NCBI GenBank assembly: GCA_016859345.1
Contig: CM029129.1
Location: 11,982,946 to 12,046,945 of the forward strand
Direction: 5' to 3'
Origin: Istiophorus platypterus
Lineage: Eukaryota > Chordata > Actinopteri > Istiophoriformes > Istiophoridae
DNA: 64,000 bases
Part shown: in pieces, positions 11,234-25,627 of the stretch
How the letters are laid out: each line of letters begins with the position of its first letter
Numbering within the stretch: position 1 is the stretch's first letter
Position numbers and translations under genes: made by a program
Notes under the pieces: generated by a model
What the model saw: the letters and a program-made list of their open reading frames with translations, nothing else
Database searches by the model: none
What the model was told of the DNA's origin: nothing

Positions 11234-13470
11234 GTCATATATTTTAAAAAAGGATGAATAAACATTTTCTAAAAATCATAATTAATAAATGCAATCAGGG
11301 AGAGAGAAAAAGCATCCCCAAAAAAAAAAGCTTTTTTCTGGGTGAAGCTCATCACAGTTTGCCCTTGTGAATATACCACAGCCAACACATACATGCACAT
11401 GTAGACACACACATCCCAATGGATAAGATTGCTTGGACACCCAAATGTCAAGGTCAGCCGCAGAGTTCAAAAACCATCACTTTGTTTCTAAACCAGTCCT
11501 CAAATGAATCCTGATAGAAGTCACTAATGCAATCAACCTTTCAGCCTCAATCCCGAACCTCCATTCTCCATGCGGGGTGATGTGGGCTGTGATGGGGCAG
11601 AGGACAGTAACAGCCCCCCCCTTAACGATTCATGAGACTGCACAAAGATAAAAATCAATAGAAAAACAATGTACAAGCCCATGCACCTTGCGTTGTTATA
11701 GTTGAGGACAATTCTTAACTTGGGTTCTTTTTTCCAACCATAACACTTTCCTTAACCTCAACCTTTAAATGCTTTCTCTTCAACCTTTCTGTAACCCTAT
11801 CAGACTACAAGTCCTTTTTTTGCTTTTTTGCTTTTTTTTTTTGTTTTTTTTTCCCATCAAAGCCTGGTTAATGGTGCTCACAAGTGCCAATTTCTAGTTT
11901 CTCTGATCTTGAAGTGTCACAGGATCCTTTGGACCCCATGAGATGGTGCGCATGCAGCGCAGGCCTGAACACACATGCAAGCACATACACAAATATCTGC
12001 CTGTCTGGTGCCATCGCTCTGTTTGAACTGAGTGTTTATTGACTCTCTCTTGGTCCACAGCAAATCCTCCCATAAGAGTCCCTGCCCACTTCAGGTCAAA
12101 CTCATATCAGTGTAATGTTTGATCTCCGGTCGGTAAAAAAGAAACCAACACTGCCTTTGAGGTGGATGTTGCCATCAGGACACCTCACAAGTTTGTTAGT
12201 TATGTTAAAAATTCACCAGAGCTGGAATGTAAATTTGTGGCAGAAGACATCATTAAAACAAAATTTAGGTGGCTCTGTTTGAGTTTTACAGGACATCAGA
12301 AACAAACACCACGTGAAAAAAAATCAAATGAAAATAGATGATACTATACTGAGGCTCTACTCTTGCAGCGCAACAAGTCTCAGGATTTCTCTAGTTCAGT
12401 GTATTGAAAGAGCTTCTCCCACTTTTCAAGAGCTCTGAGGTCTTTTCTTAACATGTTTGTGTGTTAGAAAGAGAGAGAAAAAGCAAAACAATCTACAATA
12501 CTGTGGGTTTTTTTCATGTGTACATAACTGTGTGTTTCTCATTAAAGTTATTTTGTGCCACTAGGCCCCAGTGAACTAATATAAAGGCTGGGCTCTCAAT
12601 CTGTGGTGTTTCTCAAGCCTATATTTAACAGCAACAAAACCAAGACCCCAGACCACAGTTCCCTCCCACTCAATCTTACTCAATTTTACATTCCACCAAA
12701 AAGGCTCTACTTTTATCTCCAGCAATTCATCTGGGACACATATGGGGACATTACTGGAAAGTAAACAAGTGGAGAAATAGACCCTGCCCACTCCCTCTCT
12801 GTCTCTGGTACACAATGATATAACATCACAATGATTTTATATCCAGACAAAGTGAATAAGCTAAGCTCTTTTTCAAAAAAACCTGCAGAATAAAAATAGA
12901 GGCAACACAAACCTTAAACCACATAGTTCTATGTTTGAAATTACCATGTACTGAAATTTACCATAGCGAGATAGCATAGGGGAAATCTGACTTATTATGA
13001 GTATTGTCTTTTAATAATCTAACATGACATTTTAATGCTACAGTACAAAGCGGCTCATGTGTTATGTTCAGCACTGTTTCAAACATAGAACTGCTGTACT
13101 AGCTCTTCCCTTAAAATCTTTTACAAGGGAAAGATATGCCACCAGTTTACTGTTTTATCTTCTTGTAAGTGCTCTTTTTACCATGTCCATAAACATTATT
13201 TGCAAATTAAATACAAATCAGTACACAATTACAGAATAGGTTCAATGAAGATGGAGTGTGTGTTTCTCAAAGGTTTGCAGTTTATTTTCATCAATTTGTA
13301 CCTTATCAAGATTTAAATTAATTCATTTTTTTCTCACACCTTTAATTCTTTATGCACATGTAGTCAAATATTATGCATAAATGATGTGCTACTGCAATGG
13401 TTTGATTTTACTGATGTGTTGCCACCTAAAACATATGAGCTTTGGTAAACTGAATCAAACAGAATTGGTG
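11234..13470. other. Gene-free stretch
   Basis: No gene or repeat family was recognised. Low-complexity parts are an A-run near 11320-11329, T/G-rich DNA at 11814-11852 and short CA-rich patches near 11390 and 11970. Minus-strand frames at 11269-11470 and 12576-12910 are short and resemble nothing known. Confidence 0.6.
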
Positions 13471-13471
13471 G

Positions 13472-13605
13472 CTTGCGCAGGACTTGGTGAGTGGGTAGAG
13501 TATGGCAGTGTGGTTGTGTATGACTGACTGCGGTGGGGTTCAAATTTATGACCTCTCAGAAAAAGAGACAGTCACTCTAACTGCTATGCCATCCTGCCAC
13601 GTGTC
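13472..13605 (+). repeat. Possible tRNA-derived SINE fragment
   Basis: TGGTGAGTGGGTAGAG at 13485-13500 resembles a tRNA A-box region, and GGGGTTCAAATTT at 13535-13547 resembles a B box about 40 bases later, the spacing expected of an RNA polymerase III promoter. The following CTAACTGCTATGCCATCC resembles the tail block found in fish tRNA-like repeats. The B box lacks the final CC and no tRNA fold is intact, so this is tentative. Confidence 0.35.
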
Positions 13606-16600
13606 ATGCCTCCAACGTGTGCCCTGTAGTGCTCCCAGACGTGGGTAATGTCCAGCTTTGTTGGCTATTAAAGCAGCAAACACTGCACTGTGGTATTCTG
13701 AGCTCTGTTATTGCTGGCTCCTTCCTGTAGCTTGAGGTTAACCTCAAAGATACAATAATGGAAACACGGCTATGTGCATACACATTGTACACATTTTCAC
13801 AATTGTCTGTCTGTCTGCTTTTCAGTCTTTCCTCTCTTCAGCCTTCCTATCAACATACACCTCACACTATGCAATGCGAGAGACTGGAGTAACTTCAGCT
13901 ACATATCTATTGGCCCGAGGAAACAAAAATTCAATCATAGTGTGTACATGCTCATGGAGGCATGTGAAGGGCAAAATGAGACTTCACTGCATGTATTTAT
14001 AGTGTGTGGATGCATTTCAATCCCTCTTGATTTACATGATTTATATGTAACCCACTGCACTTAATGAGCTGGTTTTATTTTGCACATTGACATAGGAGTT
14101 TAGTCATTTATTAAGCAAAAATTCAATGACTTGAATTTGCTGCTTTTCCAACTGCTCTGAACAGTAAAGGCCAAATTAGGAGGGTTATTTCGTACAATTT
14201 TCTTTAGTGCAACTGGTGCCTTGGCATTTTTGCTCATCTACTCACAGATTTGGGTCTATTTGATGTGCTTCTTGGGGCTTTAGTAGAGCCTAGATGAGCC
14301 AACTGCTGCACTGGCTTAGGTCTTTCCAATAACCTGAGGGTTGTATGTGTTTGGGAAGTCTTTCCCTGCATGTGTGTGTTTGTGTTCCCAATCTAATGTG
14401 GCATCTAAAGGGGTGTGACAGCTCCTGGTGTCTGCATTGGTAAGCTAGGCTAGCACTGAGCACAGAGGTTGTTTACACCCCAAAATGTGACACATCACAC
14501 GAGAGAGGAAGGAAGGAAGGAAGGGGAACTGGCACAGACGGTGATGAGATTTGACAGCTCTAAAGTGTGTTCTTTGTTTGTGCGATTATATCTTCTGTTC
14601 ATGAAAAACAAAGAATGGGCAATTCTGTTCTTGAGTCTTTTCATTGACTTTTGAGCACAGAATGTGTTCACTGGCCTGTGAGAGTCAGGAGAGTCTAGGG
14701 TATATATGCATGCAAGCAGCAGAGCAAACATAGGATAGCTCTGTCATTGGTCAGAAACTATGGGCTGAGGCAGAAGAAGCCCTGCAGCCTCAAGGGATGA
14801 ACAAGCACACATCAGTTGTTTACATGTATCTAAGCATAAAAAAATCATATAATGGTTAAGCAAGAACACTAGCTCGTGAGTAACACATCATAAACACTCT
14901 ACTGGCCTGTTCCTTAATTAAGAAATGCACAGAATCAAGAAAATAAAAATGGTGCCTTACCACATGTTTAATTTTAATGTGGTTCTGTTAATGTGTAGCT
15001 GCTGACAATAAATCTTTATTTCATTTCTTTTTTTTTATTATGAGCCAAGCCAGTATTTTGTGACTCCAGTAACCACTTAAAGAAGGAGAAAATAGAAGGG
15101 TGGTCTCCAGTGCAGGGACAGACGTTGATCCCATATGAGTAATTCCATGCTAATGCAGACCAGATGCATGTGTTTCACTACAGCATGGGTTCACTGCACC
15201 ACCGCCTTTTTTTGGATGTTGGGTTTGCCTGCTGTATGGTCCAATCAAAGCACACTGAGATGGGACAACAGTTTCTCTTTTGCTCAGGGTTCATTTGTTA
15301 CTATTTCTGTAGTCAGGCTTTCTCTGCGTGATCAAATGTCTGGGTGCTTAATGTTTTACTAGAGACAGCTGGGAGCGTGTCTGTGTATGTGTCTGCCAAA
15401 CTGTGTGTGTGTGCACGAAAAGTGCTTGTGTGCCTATGTGTTTGTACAAAAAGAATTAAGAGGACATTGGGAGAGGCTGCTCTGTCAAAGTGATGGTAGA
15501 GAACGAAAGGGTAAAATGACATTATGGAGGGTTGGCTGAGTTCAGTTCATCAGCCTCATCTTACTGTTTTTGGAAAGAGAGGGGCAGATGATGAGAAAAA
15601 GAGCAGTTACAATGTGCAAATAAAAATACAACGAGGAAAAACATACAACACTATCAAGTAAATATACATGTATTTTTTTGAGTGCTTGTGTGTGCTTGTG
15701 TGACGGGTGTGATCTATCTCAGTCTCTCTCCCATTATTACCTCAATCCAGCAGAGAAGACAGTAGAGGGAAATCACCCTAAGTGGCCTTATGCATAACCT
15801 AAAATTATTTTACTCTAAAAACAAGCTGCGATCTGACTATAAGATATATTGAAGATTTCAGGAAGCCATGAATCATAATTTGTGCAATGTTTAAGTATCC
15901 ACAGAAAGTTAATAAACAAGGGGTACTGAGAGCTCAGAGGGCAATAGAATCATTGTTGGAGGGTGAGGAGGACAGCCAAGCAGTGACATATGCAGCTGAC
16001 ATAAAAAATGAATGGTATTAAGTAAGCACTGCTTGTGTCAATGACAATCTTGAGTTGGATAGTCTAGCATCTGCTTCCTCTGAGGTAAGGCAGGAAGGCA
16101 CTGAGCTGCCCTTAAGAAAACAGAGAAATATTGGTAAGACCTTAATTTCATAGTCCACGGATGAAATTCAAAATCCTTTTGAGTTACTTTGAGGTGAAAA
16201 AAATATTCACTCCCTGCATCAGGTTCTGTCTGAGGCACTGAGTTAGTGGTAGAAAAAGGTCAGTTCGGGCTGAGAACTGGGCGGTTGCACTGTCTACATA
16301 AGATACGGTAAATGAACCCAAGTGCGCTCACCTTTGGGTTGAGTGCAGAGTAAATTGGGAGAACTCATGTCCATGTTCAATGTCATCATATAATTGTTGT
16401 AGTTATTTTGGTAATGGGCAAAAGGCAAGGCACACTTGTTTTTAAGTTAGACTGATTTTACATTACCAGCAACTCTAAATATGAATATTTGTTTTTGTAA
16501 TGATAGTTACGTTCTCAAGATCCCTGTTAACATGTTGTATATGTTAAAATAAAGAATCATAAGCCCATTACTGAAAGGGGAAATATAGTTGTTTGGAACA

Positions 16601-16680
16601 CTGATGCATTAACTCTAAATAAAAAATGATGCCAGGGACAGAGCAGAGCTGATCCCAAGAGTGAGGAAGATCCACATGGC
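13606..16680. other. Gene-free stretch
   Basis: Nothing recognised beyond a (GGAA)n run at 14506-14526 and GT-rich DNA near 15380-15420. The open frames are short and mutually overlapping. TATA-like strings occur (for example near 14700) without any coding context. Confidence 0.6.
14506..14526. repeat. (GGAA)n microsatellite
   Basis: Five consecutive GGAA/AGGA units on the plus strand. GGAA arrays can bind ETS-family factors, but this one is short. Confidence 0.9.
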
Positions 16681-16699
16681 TCCATATGGAGGTTAAAAA

Positions 16700-16830
16700 T
16701 GTGGGGCCTAGTCTACTAAGGGAGGCAATAATTATTGTCATTTACAAAGACAAATTAGGTGGAAATTTATGTAGTTTAACACCTAATTTATTAAGTACAT
16801 TTATGCAAATTAAGTCAGACACAATTTTCC
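16700..16830. repeat. Possible PIF/Harbinger-like non-autonomous fragment
   Basis: Two related strings, GGGGCCTAGTCTACTAAG at 16703-16720 and ACACCTAATTTATTAAGT at 16779-16796, resemble the GGGCCTAATTTATTAAG-type ends I associate with Harbinger-like elements in vertebrates. Both are in the same orientation. No terminal inverted repeat pair or target duplication was confirmed. The overlapping 99-codon frame (16686-16985) resembles no known protein. Confidence 0.3.
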
Positions 16831-16985
16831 AGCTTAAATACCTTAGGCGCAACCACAGTCAACAGTCTCAAAGCAACAAACAGCAAATGGGAGAGGGTAG
16901 ACTGAGATTCCCAATTGTAGAAGCCACCACTCAACAAGCCAGGAGAAACCACAAGGGAATTCTGATAATAAAAATCCATTACTAA

Positions 16986-19900
16986 AACATATAAACATTA
17001 AAAATTGTTAAAATAATCAAAAAATATTTTTAGCAATCTCAACTTACTGTGCCCTACTATTACCAAATAGTTAAATGAAACAACCACCATAAAAATCATG
17101 CCTGTATGCTCATGTTAGCAGATGGCACTCTTTACAAATGTTAATGCATTAGTGGCACCTTCAATTTGTGTCTCTGATTATATCATTGTCCTGATTCAAA
17201 GTTTAATGAGTTTTTACATGATGCCTCCAGCTAAAACTTTGGGAAAAAAAGCAAAACTGAATAGCACTGAAATGGTTACAAAGAAAGGAAGAGCTGATAT
17301 CTGAAAAAAATAGGCTATAATATAGTGAGGCATGGAATGAAGACATAAAGCGTTGCCTGCAAAAAAACCTTGTAGTTCATGTTAAATATTTAAATACCAC
17401 CAACAATAGGTGATTGAATTAGTTTTTTTAAGCTGCGATCAGTGTTTGTGTTTTAATCAATGAAGCCAATAAGCACAAGAAAGTATTAACAAATGAAATG
17501 GTAAATGTATTTTCAGTTGTTCCAAGGGCTGATAAAGACGGCAAGACTGAAGTGGAGAAACTAGTACTACTCAGGAGCTCAAAAATTAACTGTCACCTGG
17601 CATCTAGCACTATTTCAATATTTGTTACCTTCTAACCTGGTTATTATATTGAGATTAAAACAGAGCTTCAGGTTGTACTGAAGTGAAAGATTTTGATTTA
17701 CACCCTAGCACTGATGGCAAGAGCCTGTACAGTAGAAGTTTAGCTGCAGGAGAAGGCAAATGGATTCTTGGAAACAGAAAAAAAAGGAAACAGTTCACTG
17801 CTTACTTCTTGCTTTTGGGCAGATAACGTTGGCAGTAAGAGAAATGCAGGAAAGGCCTCTAAGGGTTTACAAGGGTTTATTTGCTGCTGAGATGTCAAAC
17901 TGTGAGCCATAAAGTATTGCCTAGTGATCTCCCCTGGTTAACCCATGTTCAAAGAACTGGACCATCCCATTTCTAGTGCAAATGTATCTGCGATTGCTCT
18001 CAGCCAGAAAATCTACCACAACTGCTACCCTTTAAAAAAAAAACTTCCTGGCAACAACCAGAGAGACGTGGTTTCAAGTTTATCATGGGAGCCTGGGAAA
18101 CGATGATCTTCTGCTCAGCTTTATATTTTTGCCTGCATGAATTATTTTTAAGAGACTAGAAAAAGTGGAGATGTAATGGTTTACTCAAAAAGTTTCTAAA
18201 AAAGGCTCAGTGTGTGGACATGTCGTTACTGCACAAATAATCACTCACTGATCCATAGCACCTACGAGTAGAAGGTTTCACCCTGCATTACTGACTTACC
18301 TAGAGAGACAGAGATAGAGCAAAGAAAGTAAAAAGAGGCAAAAAGAATTAGAAAAAAATAGAAAAACAGTAGTTATCACCCTAAAGCAAAATATCAGAAT
18401 CATTTCACAAAATTGCAGATCATTTCACAGTGAATTCCCCCAATGGAATTAACACTGTTTAACTTTTGTCTATTGTATGACCGTATATAAGTTGAAAATG
18501 GGAGGCATCAATAAATGCAAGTACATTCAAAACCAGCAATCGGGTCTTCTTTTCTTTATAATGGAGAGTAAACAGTGAAGGAGGATCTGAGGAGAGCCTC
18601 CTTCCTGCTGATCCTACAGTCCTGCTGAGTGACTGATAGAAATTACGGAGGGGGTGGAAAGTGTGCTTATTAAGAGAGAAAGGATGCATGTGTATATTTC
18701 TGTATATGTGTTTCCAAGGATGTGTGCAAGCATGCAAGTGGGCGGATGAGATCTTGGCGTCTTGTGAAATGTTGAGAGATGGGTTTCGGTGTCAGTGCTC
18801 ATCGGCAGGGCCAAATTGGGAAGGAGGCTCTGTTTTTTTTTTTTTTTTTTTTTTAATTTCATTGCATTTGCATCTTTTGATGATGGATTATTTGATGTGT
18901 AAATGACAAGTCAAATTAATCCGTTAATGACATTTCTTGAAAGCTTGGTACCTCTTGTTACAAAAATGGCTTATGTGTACATGTGTTTGAAGGAGTATAA
19001 GAGGGAGACAAGGGGAAAAAAGGTAAGTATGGACAGATAGTGAGAGTAGAAGGGTAATGAGCCCTGATCTGAAGTCAAAAGCAAAGTAGGGGCTCATCTC
19101 CTCCAATCAGACGATCGCAAAGCTAATGAGGCATGAAGAGAAATCTTTAAGGAACCTCACTAAGCTTTTGTGCCAACTGGTAGCTGGCACATTAGTTTGG
19201 GTCAATGACATAAAACCTAACATTAGACAGTGAAACTCACCTCAGTGAACAAGGTGATCTTTAGCAGGTGGAAAATTGTTTTCTTCAGTAAACCCATTAA
19301 TGCCTCTGTGAATTGACTTAACGTCATCATGAGCAAACACCCAGTCATCGCTCTGCTGGTGTTGCTGCGGTGCAACAAGCTCAGTTCAAACTGCTGCAGG
19401 AAGCAGAGCGGTGTGTGTGGAGGAGCACATCCCGATATGGTGCAGCTGTGCTGACATAGATAAAGACAAAATAATGTGTTAATGTATGTTTTACCCATCA
19501 AGACGCATCTGGAGCAAGTGCTGACAAGGTAAAATTGAGCCTGTCTGTGCGTGTTTGTGGATGTGCGTGTTCATGGGCAGCCAGCTCTAATGTCTCACCA
19601 CATAACATGTGTGATGCTGTACTGCAATGGCAGCCAGGGAGTGAGACTTTATGCTAGTGGATCAGAATAAGGATCCATACATCTTAAATATTAAAAGTAT
19701 TGAAAGATTGTTACCATAACAGTTTTATGATTTTCATTCCTTCAGATAAAGTAAATGACATGATAAAAATCCTTTGTGGAAGATTAATAAACACACACAC
19801 CCCCACACAAAAACAAATTTCAGACTCTCTGTGTTTGCCCTTCTAGATAACTGGTTGTGTGTATTTACGCTGCCAGGCAATTGCTAACCCCAGTTAAACA

Positions 19901-20154
19901 GCCCCAGAGTTTAATCTGTATCTTCATGTGTAGACCTTTTGTGAAAACTTGACAATAACTCTTTGGACACGACAGGGAAGTGCAGTACATCACTATTATC
20001 AAACACAGTGACAGTAATCCACACAGACCAAAATATCTCAAGAAAGACCAAAAGTTGTGTTTTCGTCAGAGCACAACCTCAGCGCAGCCTTCTGAATGCT
20101 TGTAAATCCCCTAGATGATTATGGCACACAACGTAGAGGCAGAGGGAGAAAAGG
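16986..20154. other. Gene-free stretch
   Basis: No gene recognised. It contains a 22-base T-run at 18833-18854 and otherwise unique-looking AT-rich DNA. The minus frames at 18459-18737 and 19223-19501 have no recognisable domain. Confidence 0.6.
18833..18854. repeat. Poly(T) tract
   Basis: Twenty-two consecutive T on the plus strand. It could be the reverse-complemented poly(A) tail of an old minus-strand retrotransposed sequence, but the adjoining sequence is not recognisable as a gene copy. Confidence 0.9.
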
Positions 20155-20156
20155 GT

Positions 20157-20235
<79 letters not shown>
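20155..20235. repeat. (GT)n microsatellite
   Basis: About 40 GT units with a single early TTT interruption. It produces spurious Cys/Val open frames. Confidence 0.98.
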
Positions 20236-20236
<1 letters not shown>

Positions 20237-23200
20237 CAAGTGAGAGGAAGAAAGGAAAACTACTAAGTTCTATTTTCAGTGTTATTATAACATCTCATGT
20301 ATTATCACTAGGACAACTCATTCTCAGTAAATTTTCCAGGTCTACTTGGAAATCTAACACTGGTGTAAGCAATACAACCGGCATTACAGTTTGGCCTAAG
20401 ATACTCATTAATTAGAGCATGGTCCGGATTTCTGTTTGTCTTGGCCTCACGAACCCACAACAGAAGAGGTAAAGACCAATGAAATTTTAAGAGACTGGTG
20501 GAGTTGTCTAGTCAAGTGTCTGGAAAGTTCGCGATGAGGTGTTAGTGAAGGAGAGAACAGTCAGTCAACCAGTGTACGCCCTTCTTAAATGACTACTTGA
20601 AATTAATTTTACAAGATGACAATGAAATTGTGGGCTGGCTATTTTCCTCCCCATCTCTCCCATGTGAATAAGAGCCTTTAAAAGCACAGTCGAAGCAGAA
20701 GTGCTGAAGACATTGCAACATACAAAGAGACCTACAAACTGTGACATGTCTTGTTAGAAGAATAAAAGCCTTCCCATTGTGTGGGATCCCCCTCCACCTG
20801 ATATGTATTCAGTGGCTTGGGTCTGACCCTTTATCGCACAAAAATTCCCTCTCTTAGTCATTTTACATTTTCAAGCTGTCCAGTAAGGACAAAATGCAAA
20901 AAAAAAACCAAAACTGTAGCCTCAAAAAACTTTCCCATTTGTTCATATATTCAATGTATTTATATGTACATAATTAAATTATTATTTTCTTAATTATTCT
21001 TCAATATCCCATAAACCAACAGTGGAAGACTATCTTTTAAACAGGCCAAAGATATATAGTGAAAGATGAGGACTCTTGTAGTGCTATTACAATATATTTG
21101 AATTTTATGTCACTAATTTTAGCACAATAATGATAGTTATCTGGTGGACAGTATCTCTCAGGAGGAGTTTCTATAAAGAAAAGGTATTATTGGTGAGGAC
21201 GACTGTGCATATTCAAAATGTATACAGACCTTAGAGAGACTGTGCTGTCAAACCATTTCAGAAATGTTCTGGGCAGCTACAGTTGTTATTATTCTATCCT
21301 GATTTCTATCATAAAGAACGTATGCATTGCATTTGCCTATTACCGATGGACACCATTAGTGTTATGTTGTGCAAAAGCTTGCTTTTGATATTCATATGCT
21401 ATTCTTGTCAGCAATCTAAAATATAGGTCTACAGAAGTGGCCACAGGAAGTCATCAAATTATATTTATTCATTTAGCAGTTTTCTCTGTCTCTAGGTTAT
21501 ATGTTGTCATGCTACTTTTAAAGTAATACAATAACTTCTTATCTAAACTGTAAGTTAACACCAGGCTGAAAAGCAACGTGCCACTGCCCTCTCCGCCTAA
21601 AGTTGCAAGCCTGATTTACCTATCTGACCACACCCACGTTGATGTCATTGGGTCCTGTAGTTCATCACTGCAGTAAGGTTGGATGTCAAACCACTGGAGG
21701 TGAGCAAAAACATGATTTTTGTTAACAAGTCTTAAGTTCTTTAATAAAGTAAATAAAAAGAAGACTTACACAATTCTCTGATAAGATCATTTTTTGAAAG
21801 TCTCACACATTTTAGACTTATTGACGAGACACCATCAGCTCTGCCACAAACTTACTTGTCTCAAAGGTGAGAGAAAACTGCTTTGCATGTTTTCTTCTGT
21901 CAAGGACCAATAAGCATTTTTTGGGTTTTTGGTGTCATGTAAAGTGGGTTGTGCAATGGATGAGCTTAAATGACTATTCATGAGGTTTTCAGAGCTGGAA
22001 ATACATACCAAAAATATTCCTGCTGTCAGGGTCAATGGATTCTCAGTGGATGTTTTTGAGACTAAAACCTTGCAGTGAAAACAGACTATGTTTGACTTAG
22101 ACACCAGATTTGATCCACGAAAGACCCATCCATATTTATTGAATTAAAATCTTTCTTTTCATAACCAATGATGAAAGGCTTGCTGTTCTCAAACTCATTG
22201 CCTGAAATTTCAGGATATTATATTATGTCCTAAAAGAATCATCGTTTAGACTCAAATTATCAAAAGCAGTGTTAATGCTTGTTGTTGACATGTTGAGTAA
22301 CCTGTAGCTTCAGCCTGCTGCTGCTCGCCAAGCATTTTCAATACTGGCCATGACTGTGTTCTGTAACCCACACAAATAACAAAAGCACATCAATAGAGTA
22401 GAAAAGTGTACAGTAACTGACTATCGAGCGGTAAATGACCCATGCCAAATATAGTTTAGCATAAAAACTTTTTTGTTACTTTGAATGCACTCGGCAAAGA
22501 AATTACTCAGTCATTACCATCAACCTTGATATATAAACAGATGCTAAATTTCAATAGTCAGTCTCATAATGGGATATCTTACATATTGTACATACAGGGA
22601 ATTGGCACTTTTGCAAAGGGATGTTCTTGGTTGTGTTTGGTAGTAATTCAAGGTACTCTCTTTCAAATATGTCAAAGAATTTTTGACCTGTGGTGACAAA
22701 TCAATGGCAAATTCCCAACAACTAATTACAGAGCAGAACTTGGTTAAAGATTTTCTGCCTATTGAAGTTTGTTTAAATGATCGATATTGGAAAAAGTCAA
22801 TTTTACATTATAGCCAGCGTATTTCAAACCTCATGACTAAAACTCTGGTTATCCAGTATCACATTATGTTACTTGTCATACTATATCACCACCCACATTG
22901 CCTTATTTTTGAAAGAGGAAACTAATAAACTGATGGTGTACAAAGTCACAAAATTAACATTCAGTGTTAAATCTCTGCAATTTAATATCAGAATGATACA
23001 TGTACATTTCCTGTGCATTGCCGAAAAGAAACTTTAAAAGTCTTTACTCTCATTAAAACTGTAAAATGTGTCGATTCCCACCCTTTGTAGTTCTTACAAT
23101 GAATCTTGAGAGAAATAAACACAATTATAATCGTTTTCAATTTACATTCTGCTTTGTGGAACTTTAATTTTAACTGGGAACAGTGATTTTTTTTCCATCG

Positions 23201-24980
23201 ATTTCTGTGGCTGCACACACCAACATACTGAATATTTACCCATGTGCACAGAAACTGGGTAAAACGTCCTGCATAATGCTGTACTGTGTCTGAAAGTCTT
23301 GGTTAATTTAGATCTCACTGTCTGTGGAAGCAGCCTGAAAACCTCGGCTCTATTCCAATCAACTCTGTCAGCAGCCAAAGACTAAACTCTGTCAATTTCC
23401 ACACTTTGTAGTTCACTGAGTGTTTCTCTGCTCTTCACCACAAAAAACTCATCCCTTTTGCCCTGACACACAAACACTGCAAAATAACTAAAACCTTGTT
23501 TGAAGTAAATGTTTTTGGTTTCTTTCAGTTCATTTTTCTCATGAAATATTCTGCTAATAATAGCAAAAGAAAATTGCATTTTTCAAACTGCAGTATTTTC
23601 AATACCAAATACTGGAAGGGCAAATTTTCAAGCTATACAAAGACACTTTCAAGTCTAGACATGCAGTCAAAAAAGTTTTCCCTCAATTTATTTCCTTTTC
23701 TTTTGTTGCACTGAAAGATATTTATTTATATTTCTTATCAGCATATACTAAAATACTTGAGAATATATGAAAATTCAAGGTGAAAAAGAAAGCGTGTTAA
23801 AATGGTAAACATTCATACAGCAATACATTTCCTTCCCACATGTGGGCTGAATTTATGTATGGGGTTGTACTAACGAGGTTGAAAGCAGTATTTTCCAATG
23901 TCTCTGGGATTTATATCTTATCATTATCTGAGTGTGCTGTGCAAAGAGAAAGAGGAAATCACAAACCAATAAAACATGGAAATTCTGGAATTCATGGGTT
24001 AAATTGGTGCTAAAATCTTCCAGATTGCACAACACCACTTACTTTTCATATATATATTCAAACAAGTCTCTCTACATTCTCACTTAGGCGAATAATTCAT
24101 GGTTTCACAGGGAATCAAGGAATATTTTCAGGAGAAAATGAAAAAAAAGAAAGAAAATGTCACCTGATGCGAATTTTGAAACTTTGGCTTCAAACAGCCA
24201 GTTTCCATTTACACAAAATGTATGGAAATAATCAAATGTAGCAACAATGAGGAAGAACCCTTCTCAGCCAGAATCTATTAGTCCAAATTTTGCTTGCCTC
24301 AGAAAAAGACAAAATACTTTTTGCATTAAGTATTTTCTTCCTTGACCTCTCTGAAAAAAAAATGAATGGCTTCAGTATGAAAATGAGTTGTTCTAGTTTC
24401 ACCTGAGAGAAGCATTGCTGAAATCTTCCGCCCGGGCACAGACACAAACAGTGCAGAACACCTGACATTATCTTCATGTTACCAAACGGAACGTAGTCTG
24501 CTCTATTTCGAATCGTTAATATTAAACAAGTTTTGTATTTCCTACTTGATATCCAGTTGTGTGAAAGGAACAGCGATGGAATATCGAGCAGGAACCAGCG
24601 ATAGCCAATGAGGGTGAGCTGACCAGGAAGCGTCATCAAACAGATGTTTTGTACTTTATTTCCAACTCACCTCCAGCTCACGCTATAAAATGAATGAGCC
24701 ATGCTGATTCTGTCTTCTCAGCCAAGACTTCATCAACAGAGTTTTTTGCTCATATGTTGTCATGTGAGTTTCTGTTAGATATCAAGTCCCTGGAATGACC
24801 ACTTGGAAATTGTGTACTATAAACAGCATGTGTGTTTTCACTTAATCATCTGGTGTGTGTATTCTTAGGATTAAAATATTAAAAATCAATTAAATCTGTT
24901 GTTATGTCTGTAATTGCCCATGCATTTAATATCACTTAAGATTTAAAAATCCTGTACTATGCACTAAGCCTTAAACCACT
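20236..24980. other. Gene-free AT-rich stretch
   Basis: No gene or transposon was recognised. An imperfect 26-bp direct repeat lies at 23070-23095 and 23391-23416. The minus frame 24232-24639 (135 codons) matches no family I know and lacks codon-like regularity. A CTATAAAAT string at 24682-24690 resembles a TATA box but has no supported downstream exon. Confidence 0.6.
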
Positions 24981-24981
24981 A

Positions 24982-25627
<646 letters not shown>

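Noticed and set aside
18600..18860. Processed pseudogene suggested by the 22-base T-run
   Set aside because: No recognisable coding sequence or target duplication next to the run; the strand order would require a minus-strand gene copy with its body at higher coordinates, which is not seen.
24232..24639. 135-codon minus-strand frame
   Set aside because: Not recognisable as any protein, and composition follows local base content. The CTATAAAAT nearby is on the other strand.
24678..24720. TATA-box-like CTATAAAAT as a promoter
   Set aside because: No initiator, CpG enrichment or downstream coding exon; TATAAA strings are expected often in AT-rich DNA.
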